From positions 1 through 5,196 of the forward strand of contig JAGWZS010000138.1 in the NCBI GenBank assembly GCA_018971905.1: a stretch of 5,196 nucleotides of DNA. The letters run 5' to 3'. Of this stretch, positions 1 through 5,196 are shown in pieces; the stretch's first letter is position 1, and every line of letters begins with the position of its first letter. The position numbers and the translations under genes were made by a program. The notes under the pieces are model-generated. The model was not told the DNA's origin, did no database searches, and saw nothing but the letters and a program-made list of their open reading frames with translations. This DNA is from Rhodospirillales bacterium. Its GTDB lineage: Bacteria > Pseudomonadota > Alphaproteobacteria > Acetobacterales > Acetobacteraceae.

Positions 1-548
1 GTATTGAACATACCCATTGCCACACCGGGGCCGGTGAAGTCATGCACGTCCATCACCACCGGCTCGCCGCCCTCGGGCTTAAACACCAGCTCCAGCTTGC
101 CGGGGCCGGGCACCTTGTAGTCGGTGGCGCGGTAAATATCGCCATAGGCATGGCGCCCCACCACAATCGGCTGGGTCCAATGCGGCACCAAACGGGGCAC
201 GTTCTTGCAGATAATCGGTTCGCGGAAAATGGTGCCGTCCACAATATTGCGGATGGTCCCGTTCGGGCTCTTCCACATTTTCTTCAGGCCGAATTCCGCC
301 ACCCGTGCCTCGTCTGGGGTAATGGTGGCGCACTTCACCGCCACGCCATATTGCTTGGTGGCGTTGGCCGCATCCACCGTCACCTGGTCGCCGGTCGCGT
401 CGCGGTGCTCAATGCCGAGGTCGAAATACTTAAGGTCGATGTCCAGATAAGGCAGAATGAGCTTCTCTTTGATGAAACCCCAGATGATTCGGGTCATTTC
501 ATCCCCGTCCATCTCAACCATCGGGGTTTTTACCTTGATCTTGCCCAT
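1..548 (-). CDS. icd: NADP-dependent isocitrate dehydrogenase, N-terminal part (runs off left edge)
   Basis: Oxidatively decarboxylates isocitrate to 2-oxoglutarate with NADP+ in the TCA cycle, in the cytoplasm. Reading leftward from ATG 548-546, 182 codons are visible before the window ends. The protein begins [20 protein letters not shown] and belongs to the eukaryote-type (type II, homodimeric) family, not the E. coli-type one. Its numbering matches human IDH1: T77 in the ATITPDE segment; isocitrate-binding S94, N96 and R100 in [10 protein letters not shown]109 in the FRE segment; and R132 in GRHAYGD. The visible end, GVAMGMFN, matches the conserved GVAMGM block. Family members are about 400 residues, so a little under half is present. 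A purine-rich ribosome site (GGAGCAAGAGAG, 565-554) precedes the start. The gene is divergent from pyrE. The family is certain; the symbol is conventional. Nothing visible is broken. Confidence 0.96.
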   Translation of the reverse strand, partial: MGKIKVKTPMVEMDGDEMTRIIWGFIKEKLILPYLDIDLKYFDLGIEHRDATGDQVTVDAANATKQYGVAVKCATITPDEARVAEFGLKKMWKSPNGTIRNIVDGTIFREPIICKNVPRLVPHWTQPIVVGRHAYGDIYRATDYKVPGPGKLELVFKPEGGEPVVMDVHDFTGPGVAMGMFN

Positions 549-553
549 TTCAG

Positions 554-565
554 CTCTCTTGCTCC
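554..565 (-). promoter_or_regulatory. Ribosome binding site of icd
   Basis: On the minus strand GGAGCAAGAGAG lies just upstream of ATG 548-546. The GAGAG part ends 5 nt before the start codon, which supports this methionine as the start. The family's conserved N-terminus also begins immediately after it. Confidence 0.6.
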
Positions 566-620
566 ATGCACCTTGCATCAAATACCATTCCCGCCGCGCC
601 GCACAACCCTGGTGCATGGA
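563..620. repeat. Perfect 10-bp inverted repeat in the icd-pyrE divergent intergenic region
   Basis: TCCATGCACC at 563-572 is repeated exactly in reverse complement as GGTGCATGGA at 611-620, with a 38-nt spacer. The left arm also overlaps a smaller palindrome, ATGCA-cct-TGCAT (566-578), so three copies of an ATGCA/TGCAT half-site fall within about 55 bp. Position between two divergent genes suggests operator half-sites or a transcript hairpin. The DNA-binding partner is unknown, and the functional reading is inference. The same region also holds an 8-bp direct repeat, CGCGCCGC, at 595-602 and 621-628, which is less remarkable in GC-rich DNA. Confidence 0.6.
579..606 (-). promoter_or_regulatory. 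Possible sigma-70-like promoter for icd (weak)
   Basis: Reading leftward, TTGTGC (606-601) and TATTTG (584-579) are separated by 16 nt and resemble -35 and -10 elements only partly, at about three of six positions each. This is the most AT-rich part of the intergenic region. The two arms of the 10-bp inverted repeat (611-620 and 563-572) sit just outside the two hexamers. The match is too weak to rely on without transcript data. Confidence 0.2.
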
Positions 621-640
621 CGCGCCGCCCCCAAGCCGCT

Positions 641-648
641 AGGAGGGG
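641..648 (+). promoter_or_regulatory. Strong Shine-Dalgarno of pyrE
   Basis: AGGAGGGG is a near-perfect anti-16S match ending 9 nt before ATG 658, and it decides that start over the in-frame ATG at 679. Its GGGGC end (645-649) can pair with GCCCC at 627-631 across a 13-nt loop, which could partly mask the site. That pairing is short and may be accidental. Confidence 0.75.
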
Positions 649-657
649 CAGAACTGA

Positions 658-1425
658 ATGTCTCAAAGTGAGGATGACATGAGCGGGCGTATTGCCGCGA
701 AAATCGACTGGGCGAGCGACTGGGACCGGGACGCCGCTCTCACCACGGCCAAGCTGCTGCTGGAAATCAAGGCGGTGAACTTCCGCCCGGAGGAGCCCTA
801 TACGCTCACCTCCGGCTGGAAGTCCCCGGTCTATATCGATTGCCGCAAGATCATCTATTTTCCCCGCGCCCGCGCCAAAATCTGCGACCTCGCGGTGGAA
901 AAAATCAGCCGGCATATCGGTTATGAGGCCATCCAGGCCGTGGCCGGCGGCGAAACCGCGGGCATTCCCTTCGCGGCCTGGATCGCCGAGCGCATGCACG
1001 CCCCCATGGCCTATGTGCGCAAGAAGCCCAAAGGCTTCGGCAAGAACGCGCTCATCGAGGGCGATGTGCCGGAAGGGCTCAACACCCTGCTGGTGGAAGA
1101 CCTTACCACCGATGGCGGCTCCAAAATCCAGTTTGCCAACGCGCTGCGCGATGCCGGGGCCATCTGCAACCACACCTTCGTGGTGTTCTTCTACGGCGTG
1201 TTCCCCGGCTCCTTCGAGACGCTGGCGAGCATGAACATCTCGCTGCACCACCTCTGCACCTGGTGGGATGTTCTGGAAGCCGCCAGAAGCCAGCCGTACT
1301 TCTCTGACGCTGCACTCTCGGGCGTGCGCAAATTCCTGGAAAACCCCATGGCCTGGTCCGCCGCCCATGGCGGCGTTGCCTCCGCCGAGGAAGCGTTGGA
1401 ATACAAGCTCGGCAAAAAGGGTTGA
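658..1425 (+). CDS. pyrE: Orotate phosphoribosyltransferase
   Basis: Transfers phosphoribosyl from PRPP to orotate to give orotidine 5'-monophosphate, the fifth step of de novo pyrimidine (UMP) synthesis, in the cytoplasm. Of 255 residues, TSGWKSPVYIDCRK (51-64) is the N-terminal orotate/PRPP contact block and AGGETAGIPFAAWIAE (96-111) follows. YVRKKPKGFGKN (119-130) is the lysine-rich flexible catalytic loop, and TLLVEDLTTDGGSK (143-156) is the PRPP-binding loop with the acidic E147-D148 pair. The family is often about 190-215 residues. This copy has an extra N-terminal stretch of some 28 residues and a C-terminal block containing LHHLCTWWDVLEAA (196-209), as in the long form seen in alphaproteobacteria. 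ATG 658 is chosen because AGGAGGGG lies 9 nt upstream; ATG 679 (M8) is an alternative. It is followed after 3 nt by the SDR-like gene, so the two probably share a transcript. Confidence 0.95.
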   Translation: MSQSEDDMSGRIAAKIDWASDWDRDAALTTAKLLLEIKAVNFRPEEPYTLTSGWKSPVYIDCRKIIYFPRARAKICDLAVEKISRHIGYEAIQAVAGGETAGIPFAAWIAERMHAPMAYVRKKPKGFGKNALIEGDVPEGLNTLLVEDLTTDGGSKIQFANALRDAGAICNHTFVVFFYGVFPGSFETLASMNISLHHLCTWWDVLEAARSQPYFSDAALSGVRKFLENPMAWSAAHGGVASAEEALEYKLGKKG

Positions 1426-1428
1426 GCC

Positions 1429-2310
1429 GTGCCGGGTGAGCAGGCAAACCATCTGCTCATCTTTGGCCTTGGCTATACTGGCCGGGCCATTGCCCGGGTG
1501 GCAGTGAAAGCAGGCTGGCAGGTCAGCGCCACCACGCGCGGTGAAGCCAGGGCCGAGCCGGGGGTAGCCCTGGAGCCGTTTGCCAAGGCCGCCCCCGCCA
1601 TCGCCGCCGCCACCCATATCCTTTCCACCGCCGCGCCGGATGAAACGGGCGACCCCGTGCTGGCCCGCTACCACGCCGCCCTCAAGGCCGCGCCCGCGCG
1701 CTGGCTTGGCTATCTTTCCACCACCGGCGTTTATGGCGACGCGCAAGGCAGTTGGGTGGATGAAACCACCCCTCCCAATCCTGGCTCTGCCCGTACCAAA
1801 CGCCGGGTTGCCGCCGAACATGGCTGGGCCGCCCTGGAAAAGCCGCTGGCCATTTTCCGCCTCGCTGGCATTTACGGTCCCGGCCGCTCCATGCTCGATG
1901 ATCTGCGGGCAGGGCAGGGGCGGCATGTGCTCAAGCCGGGGCATCTGTTTGGCCGCATCCACCGGGAGGATATCGCAAGCGCCGTGCTTGCCGCGCTGGG
2001 CCAGAACGCCACCGGCATCTTCAATTTGTCGGATGACGAGCCCGCCACCCCGTCAGATGTGGTGCAGGAAGCCGCCCGCCTGCTCGGCATCACGCCGCCG
2101 CCGCCCGTGCCTTACGAGCAGATTTTCAAAACCATGTCTCCCATGGCGCTCAGCTTCTGGGCGGAAAACCGCAAGGTCTCGTCGGAAAAAACCAAATCCC
2201 GCCTCGGCATCGCCTGGCGCTATCCCTCCTACCGTGAAGGCCTAGCCGCCATCCTCGCCGAGGAGCGCGCCAACAATCCCGCCCAGCAGCGCCAAATCCC
2301 CCGGCGCTGA
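1429..2310 (+). CDS. Atypical NAD(P)-binding SDR / epimerase-like protein (YeeZ-like)
   Basis: A 293-residue Rossmann-fold protein of the extended or atypical short-chain dehydrogenase type; substrate unknown. IFGLGYTGRAIA (11-22) is the glycine-rich dinucleotide-binding motif. YLSTTGVYGD (95-104) is the strand and serine/threonine segment usual in nucleotide-sugar epimerase relatives. FRLAGIYGPGRS (143-154), IHREDIA (177-183) and FNLSDDEPATPSDV (198-211) are further family blocks. The usual YxxxK catalytic pair is not intact: K124 in SARTKRRVAAE is present, but the tyrosine position is Ser120. This is typical of the YeeZ-like atypical branch, and activity may differ or be absent. The start is GTG 1429, three nt after the pyrE stop, with AAAAAGG (1414-1420) as ribosome site. 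Co-transcription with pyrE is likely, but no role in pyrimidine metabolism is shown. The last 69 bp overlap the hydrolase gene on the other strand. Confidence 0.85.
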   Translation: MPGEQANHLLIFGLGYTGRAIARVAVKAGWQVSATTRGEARAEPGVALEPFAKAAPAIAAATHILSTAAPDETGDPVLARYHAALKAAPARWLGYLSTTGVYGDAQGSWVDETTPPNPGSARTKRRVAAEHGWAALEKPLAIFRLAGIYGPGRSMLDDLRAGQGRHVLKPGHLFGRIHREDIASAVLAALGQNATGIFNLSDDEPATPSDVVQEAARLLGITPPPPVPYEQIFKTMSPMALSFWAENRKVSSEKTKSRLGIAWRYPSYREGLAAILAEERANNPAQQRQIPRR

Positions 2311-2991
2311 AAGCCGGTGGTCCCCGTCTTTTATAAAGGTCAGCCGCACATCCTGGCTCGCCAGGCTTTCCATCAGCTTCAGGCTTTGCCGCCAGGGCAC
2401 GTCGGCATCCTTCATGCCGTGCAGAATCCGCACCGGGCAGGTCACTTCAATCTCGCTGGTCATCACCAGATGCGCCGCACTCCGTTCGATCAGCGCCAGG
2501 GAAAAGGGCAGGGGATCGCCATAGTCCGAAGGCCGGTAGATCACGCCTTTTTTCCGTACCTCCTCCTTCAGCTTCGGCGGCAGTTCCTCAGCCAGCATGG
2601 AGGCGGTAAAATCCGGCGCCGGGGCCAGCAACACCATCGCCTTCAGCCGTGCCCCCAGCTTTGGCCCCAACAGCAGGGAAATCCACCCGCCCATGGAAGA
2701 GCCCACCAGCACCACATCGCGTTCCGGCGCTATTTGTTCCAGCACGAATTGTGCATCCGCCGCCCAGTCGCCAATGCCGTTCTCGATGAATACCCCACCG
2801 GACCTCCCATGCCCGGCATAATCGAACCGCAGCATCGCGCGCTTGCGTGCCCGGCACCACGCCTCCAGCGCCAGCGCCTTGGTGCCTTCCATGTCAGAGG
2901 CATAGCCCGGGCAGAACATCAGCACCGGGCCTTCGCCATCCAGGAATTCATAGGCCAACTCGATTCCTGACAGGCGTGTCACAAACGGCAT
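2242..2991 (-). CDS. Alpha/beta hydrolase, ABHD10-like serine esterase/thioesterase
   Basis: A single-domain alpha/beta hydrolase, probably cytoplasmic since no signal peptide or membrane segment is seen. Numbered from ATG 2997, CPGYASDMEG (29-38) forms the oxyanion-hole region and FDYAGHGRSGG (58-68) is a family block. GSSMGG (99-104) is the nucleophile elbow with Ser101. HGMKDADVPW (193-202) carries the likely acid Asp197, and DGDHRLS (224-230) supplies the catalytic His227, so the triad is complete. The GMKD-x-x-VPW pattern is like human mitochondrial ABHD10 (acyl-protein thioesterase/acyl-glucuronide esterase). The true substrate is unknown. Two in-frame ATGs occur, at 2997 and 2991. GGGAG (3005-3001) is 3 nt from the first and 9 nt from the second, so 2991 is preferred, giving 249 residues. 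The TAG stop at 2244-2242 lies inside the convergent SDR-like gene. The gene is divergent from the GT4 gene. Confidence 0.9.
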   Translation of the reverse strand: MPFVTRLSGIELAYEFLDGEGPVLMFCPGYASDMEGTKALALEAWCRARKRAMLRFDYAGHGRSGGVFIENGIGDWAADAQFVLEQIAPERDVVLVGSSMGGWISLLLGPKLGARLKAMVLLAPAPDFTASMLAEELPPKLKEEVRKKGVIYRPSDYGDPLPFSLALIERSAAHLVMTSEIEVTCPVRILHGMKDADVPWRQSLKLMESLASQDVRLTFIKDGDHRLSAPGDLALLGGIVGALLGEDGG

Positions 2992-3000
2992 AGTCATAAA

Positions 3001-3005
3001 CTCCC
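3001..3005 (-). promoter_or_regulatory. Ribosome binding site of the hydrolase; decides its start
   Basis: GGGAG on the minus strand sits 9 nt before ATG 2991 but only 3 nt before ATG 2997. The spacing favours the second methionine of the MTM start. Confidence 0.5.
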
Positions 3006-3026
3006 AACCCTGATAGCGCGCAGCAC

Positions 3027-4163
3027 ATGAATAGCCAGCCCAGAACGATTCTCCAGATATTGCCCAGGCTCGATGCCGGAGGGGCCGAGCGGGTCGCCAT
3101 CGAAATCGCCGAAGCCGTGCGCCTTGCCGGGCACCGTTCTATCATCGCCGCTGAGGATGGCCATCTCTCCCCGCTTGCCGCTCGCGCCGGGGCGGAGCTG
3201 ATTCACTTCAACCTCGCCACCAAAAATCCTTTTAAAATATGGCGTAACACCCAGAAGCTGCGTGCCATCATCAGTGAAAACCAGGTGGACCTCGTCCACG
3301 CCCATTCCCGCGCCCCGGCCTGGTCCGCCTTCCGCGCCGCCAAGAGTGCTGGAATCCCGTTCGTCACCACTTACCATGGCGCCTATGGCGAAAGCTCCCG
3401 CCTGAAGAAACGTTATAACAAGGTGATGGCAGCGGGCGACCGTGTGGTGGCGGTGAGTCACTTCATCGAAAATCTTATAAAATCGCGTTACAAAATTGAT
3501 TCTAATAAAATTCGTGTCATCCATAATGGCGTGGATTTACAGAAATTCGACCCTGCCTCCGTGCGCGGAGACCGTGCTGTGCGCCTCGCCAAAGACTGGC
3601 GGATCGAAAATGGCCAGCCTGCCATCCTGCTTCCCGCCCGCCTCACAGGTTGGAAAGGCCAGCGTCTTTTCATCCGGGCTCTGGCGAAAATGCAGCATGA
3701 TGAAGCCGTTGGCATCCTTATCGGCTCAGACCAGGGCCGCCATAAATACACGCAGGAGCTGTTGGCCCTGGCCGAGCGGCTCGGCGTTGGCGGCCGCCTG
3801 CGCCTCGCCGGCCATGTGGATGACATGCCAGCCGCCCTAAAACTTGCTGATATTGTGGTAAATTGCTCCACCGAGCCGGAAGCCTTTGGCCGTACTATCA
3901 TCGAGGCTCAGGCCATGGCTAAAATCGTCGTTGCCGCCGGGCACGGCGGCGCGCACGAAACCATCCAGCCCAACGTCAGCGGCTTTCTGTTTCCCCCTGG
4001 CGACGAAACCGCCCTGGCGGCCATTTTCGATGCCATTCTGGCGGGCGATGCGGATCTGCGCCTTGCCTTTGGCGCCCGCGCGCGGGAGGAGGTGGGAATG
4101 CATTTCTCCATCGAGGCCATGCAAACCCGCTATCTCCATCTTTACGCAGAGCTGCTTGGCTGA
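3027..4163 (+). CDS. Glycosyltransferase family 4 (GT-B fold)
   Basis: A 378-residue retaining GT4 enzyme that would transfer a sugar from a nucleotide-sugar donor to a lipid or glycan acceptor at the inner face of the cytoplasmic membrane. LDAGGAERVA (15-24) is the N-terminal glycine-rich loop with the GGAER signature. VHAHSRAP (90-97), TTYHGAYG (114-121), AVSHFI (142-147) and VIHNGVD (164-170) are the usual N-domain blocks. PARLTGWKGQ (203-212) carries the R205 and K210 phosphate contacts. The EX7E motif is E285 to E293 within EPEAFGRTIIEAQA. Donor and acceptor are not determinable. The neighbouring GT9 gene suggests lipopolysaccharide core or another surface glycan. ATG 3027 is the first possible start after an in-frame TAA at 2997-2999, and no Shine-Dalgarno is visible. 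A markedly AT-rich patch (about 3471-3520) codes for residues around 149-165, and ATA and TTA codons occur. The stop overlaps the GT9 start. Confidence 0.92.
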   Translation: MNSQPRTILQILPRLDAGGAERVAIEIAEAVRLAGHRSIIAAEDGHLSPLAARAGAELIHFNLATKNPFKIWRNTQKLRAIISENQVDLVHAHSRAPAWSAFRAAKSAGIPFVTTYHGAYGESSRLKKRYNKVMAAGDRVVAVSHFIENLIKSRYKIDSNKIRVIHNGVDLQKFDPASVRGDRAVRLAKDWRIENGQPAILLPARLTGWKGQRLFIRALAKMQHDEAVGILIGSDQGRHKYTQELLALAERLGVGGRLRLAGHVDDMPAALKLADIVVNCSTEPEAFGRTIIEAQAMAKIVVAAGHGGAHETIQPNVSGFLFPPGDETALAAIFDAILAGDADLRLAFGARAREEVGMHFSIEAMQTRYLHLYAELLG

Positions 4164-5044
4164 TGCGTGTGCTGGTTATCCGCCACGGCGCCTTTGGCGA
4201 TATCGTGATGACATTCCCGGCCTTCGCCGCCATCCGGGAGCACCACGCCCAGGATAACATCACTCTGCTCACCACCAAACCCTATGCCGGCTTGCTCGGC
4301 GCCAGCCCCTGGTTTGACAAAATCGCGACCGACGACAAGCCCGATTGGTGGAACCTGCCGGGCCTGCTGCGCCTGAAGCGCCAGCTCTCCGGCTTTGGCA
4401 TGGTCTATGATTTGCAGACCTCTGGCCGCTCCACCCGCTATTTCGCCCTGGCCGGGCGCCCGGCCTGGTCCGGCATCGCGCGCGGCTGCGCCTTTCCTGA
4501 TACCGCCAACCGCGAGACCCTGCACAGCCGCGAGCGGCTGGAACAGCAGCTCCGCCTTGCCGGCATCTCCACCCCCCTGGCCAAGCCGGACCTTTCCTGG
4601 CTCGCGGGTGATATTTCAGCCCTCAATCTTCCACCGCGCTACGCCGTGCTGGTTCCCGGTGCCGCGCCCCACCGGCCGGAGAAGCGCTTTCCGGCGGAAA
4701 AATTCCGCGAGGTTGCCCAGGCTCTGCGCCTGCCCGTTGTTGTCGTCGGCACCACCAGCGAACAGGCTTTGGCGCAGACCATCGGCGGGCACAACCTTGC
4801 CGGCAAAACCAATTTCTTTCAGCTTGCCTCGGTTTTCCGGGGCGCGTCCCTTGCCATCGGCAACGACACCGGGCCCATGCACCTCGCCGCCGCCCTGGGC
4901 GTGCCGTGCATTTCGCTGTTCTCCGCAGCGTCTGTCCCCGCCCGCACAGCGCCCCGCTACCCAGATGGCGGCTGGCCCATCATCCTGCGTGCCCCAACCC
5001 TGCAAGCCCTGCCGGTTGCGCAAATCCTCGCCGCCCTGCCATAA
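4163..5044 (+). CDS. Glycosyltransferase family 9, heptosyltransferase-like
   Basis: A 293-residue GT-B enzyme of the ADP-heptose:LPS heptosyltransferase family, acting on lipid A-core intermediates (or a related surface glycan) at the cytoplasmic face of the inner membrane. MRVLVIRHGAFGDIVMTFPA (1-20) is the family N-terminus, with Asp13 at the place of the catalytic acid of E. coli WaaC. VPGAAPHRPEKRFPAEKF (164-181) is the start of the nucleotide-sugar domain. GNDTGPMHLAAALGVPCISL (233-252) is the hallmark D-T-G-P-x-H donor-binding motif. It is shorter than typical WaaC/WaaF proteins of about 320-350 residues, but both domains look complete. The specific sugar cannot be read from sequence. 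The start ATG shares one base with the GT4 stop (TGATG, 4161-4165), so translation is probably coupled by reinitiation. thrS follows after 31 nt. Confidence 0.93.
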   Translation: MRVLVIRHGAFGDIVMTFPAFAAIREHHAQDNITLLTTKPYAGLLGASPWFDKIATDDKPDWWNLPGLLRLKRQLSGFGMVYDLQTSGRSTRYFALAGRPAWSGIARGCAFPDTANRETLHSRERLEQQLRLAGISTPLAKPDLSWLAGDISALNLPPRYAVLVPGAAPHRPEKRFPAEKFREVAQALRLPVVVVGTTSEQALAQTIGGHNLAGKTNFFQLASVFRGASLAIGNDTGPMHLAAALGVPCISLFSAASVPARTAPRYPDGGWPIILRAPTLQALPVAQILAALP

Positions 5045-5063
5045 CGCGGCAGATTTTTCCAAT

Positions 5064-5071
5064 AGAGAGAG
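5064..5071 (+). promoter_or_regulatory. Purine-rich ribosome binding site of thrS
   Basis: AGAGAGAG ends 4 nt before ATG 5076 and supports that start. The 31-nt gap after the GT9 stop holds an AT-rich run (5054-5064) but no clear terminator hairpin, so read-through from the glycosyltransferase genes is possible. Confidence 0.5.
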
Positions 5072-5075
5072 TTCC

Positions 5076-5196
5076 ATGCCCGTCATCACCCTGCCCGATG
5101 GTTCCCAGCGCTCCTACGCAGGCGCGGTAACGGGCACCCATTTGGCGGCAGATATCGGCCCAGGGCTGGCTCGCGCCGCCCTGGCCATGGAGGTCA
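5076..5196 (+). CDS. thrS: Threonyl-tRNA synthetase, N-terminal TGS part (runs off right edge)
   Basis: Charges tRNA-Thr with threonine in the cytoplasm. Only the first 40 complete codons are visible. They start MPVITLPDGSQRSY, and ADIGPGLARAALAMEV (25-40) is the characteristic TGS-domain beginning of bacterial ThrS, where the P-DGS and D-IGPGLA-AAL pattern is highly conserved. The full protein is usually about 640 residues, so the editing and catalytic domains are outside the window. The start at ATG 5076 is supported by the AGAGAGAG ribosome site and by alignment to the family N-terminus. No leader structure suggesting autoregulation fits in the 31 nt upstream, so any control would lie further upstream or be post-transcriptional. 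The identification rests on a short stretch but is distinctive. Confidence 0.88.
   Translation, partial: MPVITLPDGSQRSYAGAVTGTHLAADIGPGLARAALAMEV

Noticed and set aside
42..671. 209-codon plus-strand open frame over icd and into pyrE
   Set aside because: It is antisense to the clearly conserved isocitrate dehydrogenase, with a histidine-rich low-quality product and no family resemblance.
550..1962. 470-codon open frame on the minus strand across pyrE and the SDR-like gene
   Set aside because: It is antisense to two well-supported genes. The product is a glycine/alanine/histidine-rich string with no recognisable domain, as expected for a mirror frame in GC-rich DNA.
2301..2332. Possible terminator: CCGGC / GCCGG stem (2301-2305, 2313-2317) followed by TTTT at 2329-2332
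   Set aside because: The stem is only 5 bp and the T run lies 11 nt after it, inside the hydrolase coding sequence. It does not meet the pattern of an intrinsic terminator.
2317..2970. 217-codon plus-strand open frame opposite the hydrolase
   Set aside because: The opposite strand codes for a complete alpha/beta hydrolase with an intact triad. This product is a glutamine/histidine-rich shadow.
2994..3524. 176-codon minus-strand open frame opposite the 5' half of the GT4 gene
   Set aside because: The GT4 frame carries all family motifs here, and the antisense product has none.
1..5196. A novel defence, mobile or CRISPR-like system
   Set aside because: All long frames with conserved motifs are recognisable housekeeping, hydrolase or glycosyltransferase genes. 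No arrays of repeats, transposase, integrase or toxin-antitoxin signatures were found on either strand.

Overview
The window is GC-rich, gene-dense bacterial chromosomal DNA that most resembles an alphaproteobacterium. Three things point there: a eukaryote/mitochondria-type NADP isocitrate dehydrogenase, the long alphaproteobacterial form of PyrE (a TLLVEDLTTDGGSK phosphoribosyl loop and an LHHLCTWWDVL C-terminal block), and an ABHD10-like serine hydrolase. The genus cannot be fixed from this sequence alone. No tRNA, rRNA, insertion sequence, CRISPR array, phage gene or other mobile element was seen.

Layout, left to right. The N-terminal 182 codons of icd (isocitrate dehydrogenase) run leftward off the window edge. 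A 109-bp divergent intergenic region follows, carrying a perfect 10-bp inverted repeat. Then come pyrE (orotate phosphoribosyltransferase) and, 3 nt later, a gene for an atypical NAD(P)-binding short-chain dehydrogenase/epimerase-like protein, both rightward. The 3' end of that gene overlaps by 69 bp the 3' end of a leftward alpha/beta hydrolase gene. The hydrolase diverges, across about 35 bp, from a rightward pair of glycosyltransferase genes: family GT4, then family GT9 (heptosyltransferase-like), whose stop and start codons overlap as TGATG. The first 40 codons of thrS (threonyl-tRNA synthetase) begin 31 nt after the GT9 gene and run off the right edge.

Functionally this is a mosaic of housekeeping genes (TCA cycle, pyrimidine synthesis, tRNA charging) with a small cell-envelope glycan module (GT4-GT9), probably for lipopolysaccharide core or another surface glycan. 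The two glycosyltransferases are almost certainly co-translated. Nothing here amounts to a new multi-gene system. The points most worth a second look are the inverted repeat between icd and pyrE, the antisense gene-end overlap, the AT-rich patch and rare codons in the GT4 gene, its leader without a Shine-Dalgarno sequence, and the SDR-like protein lacking the usual catalytic tyrosine.
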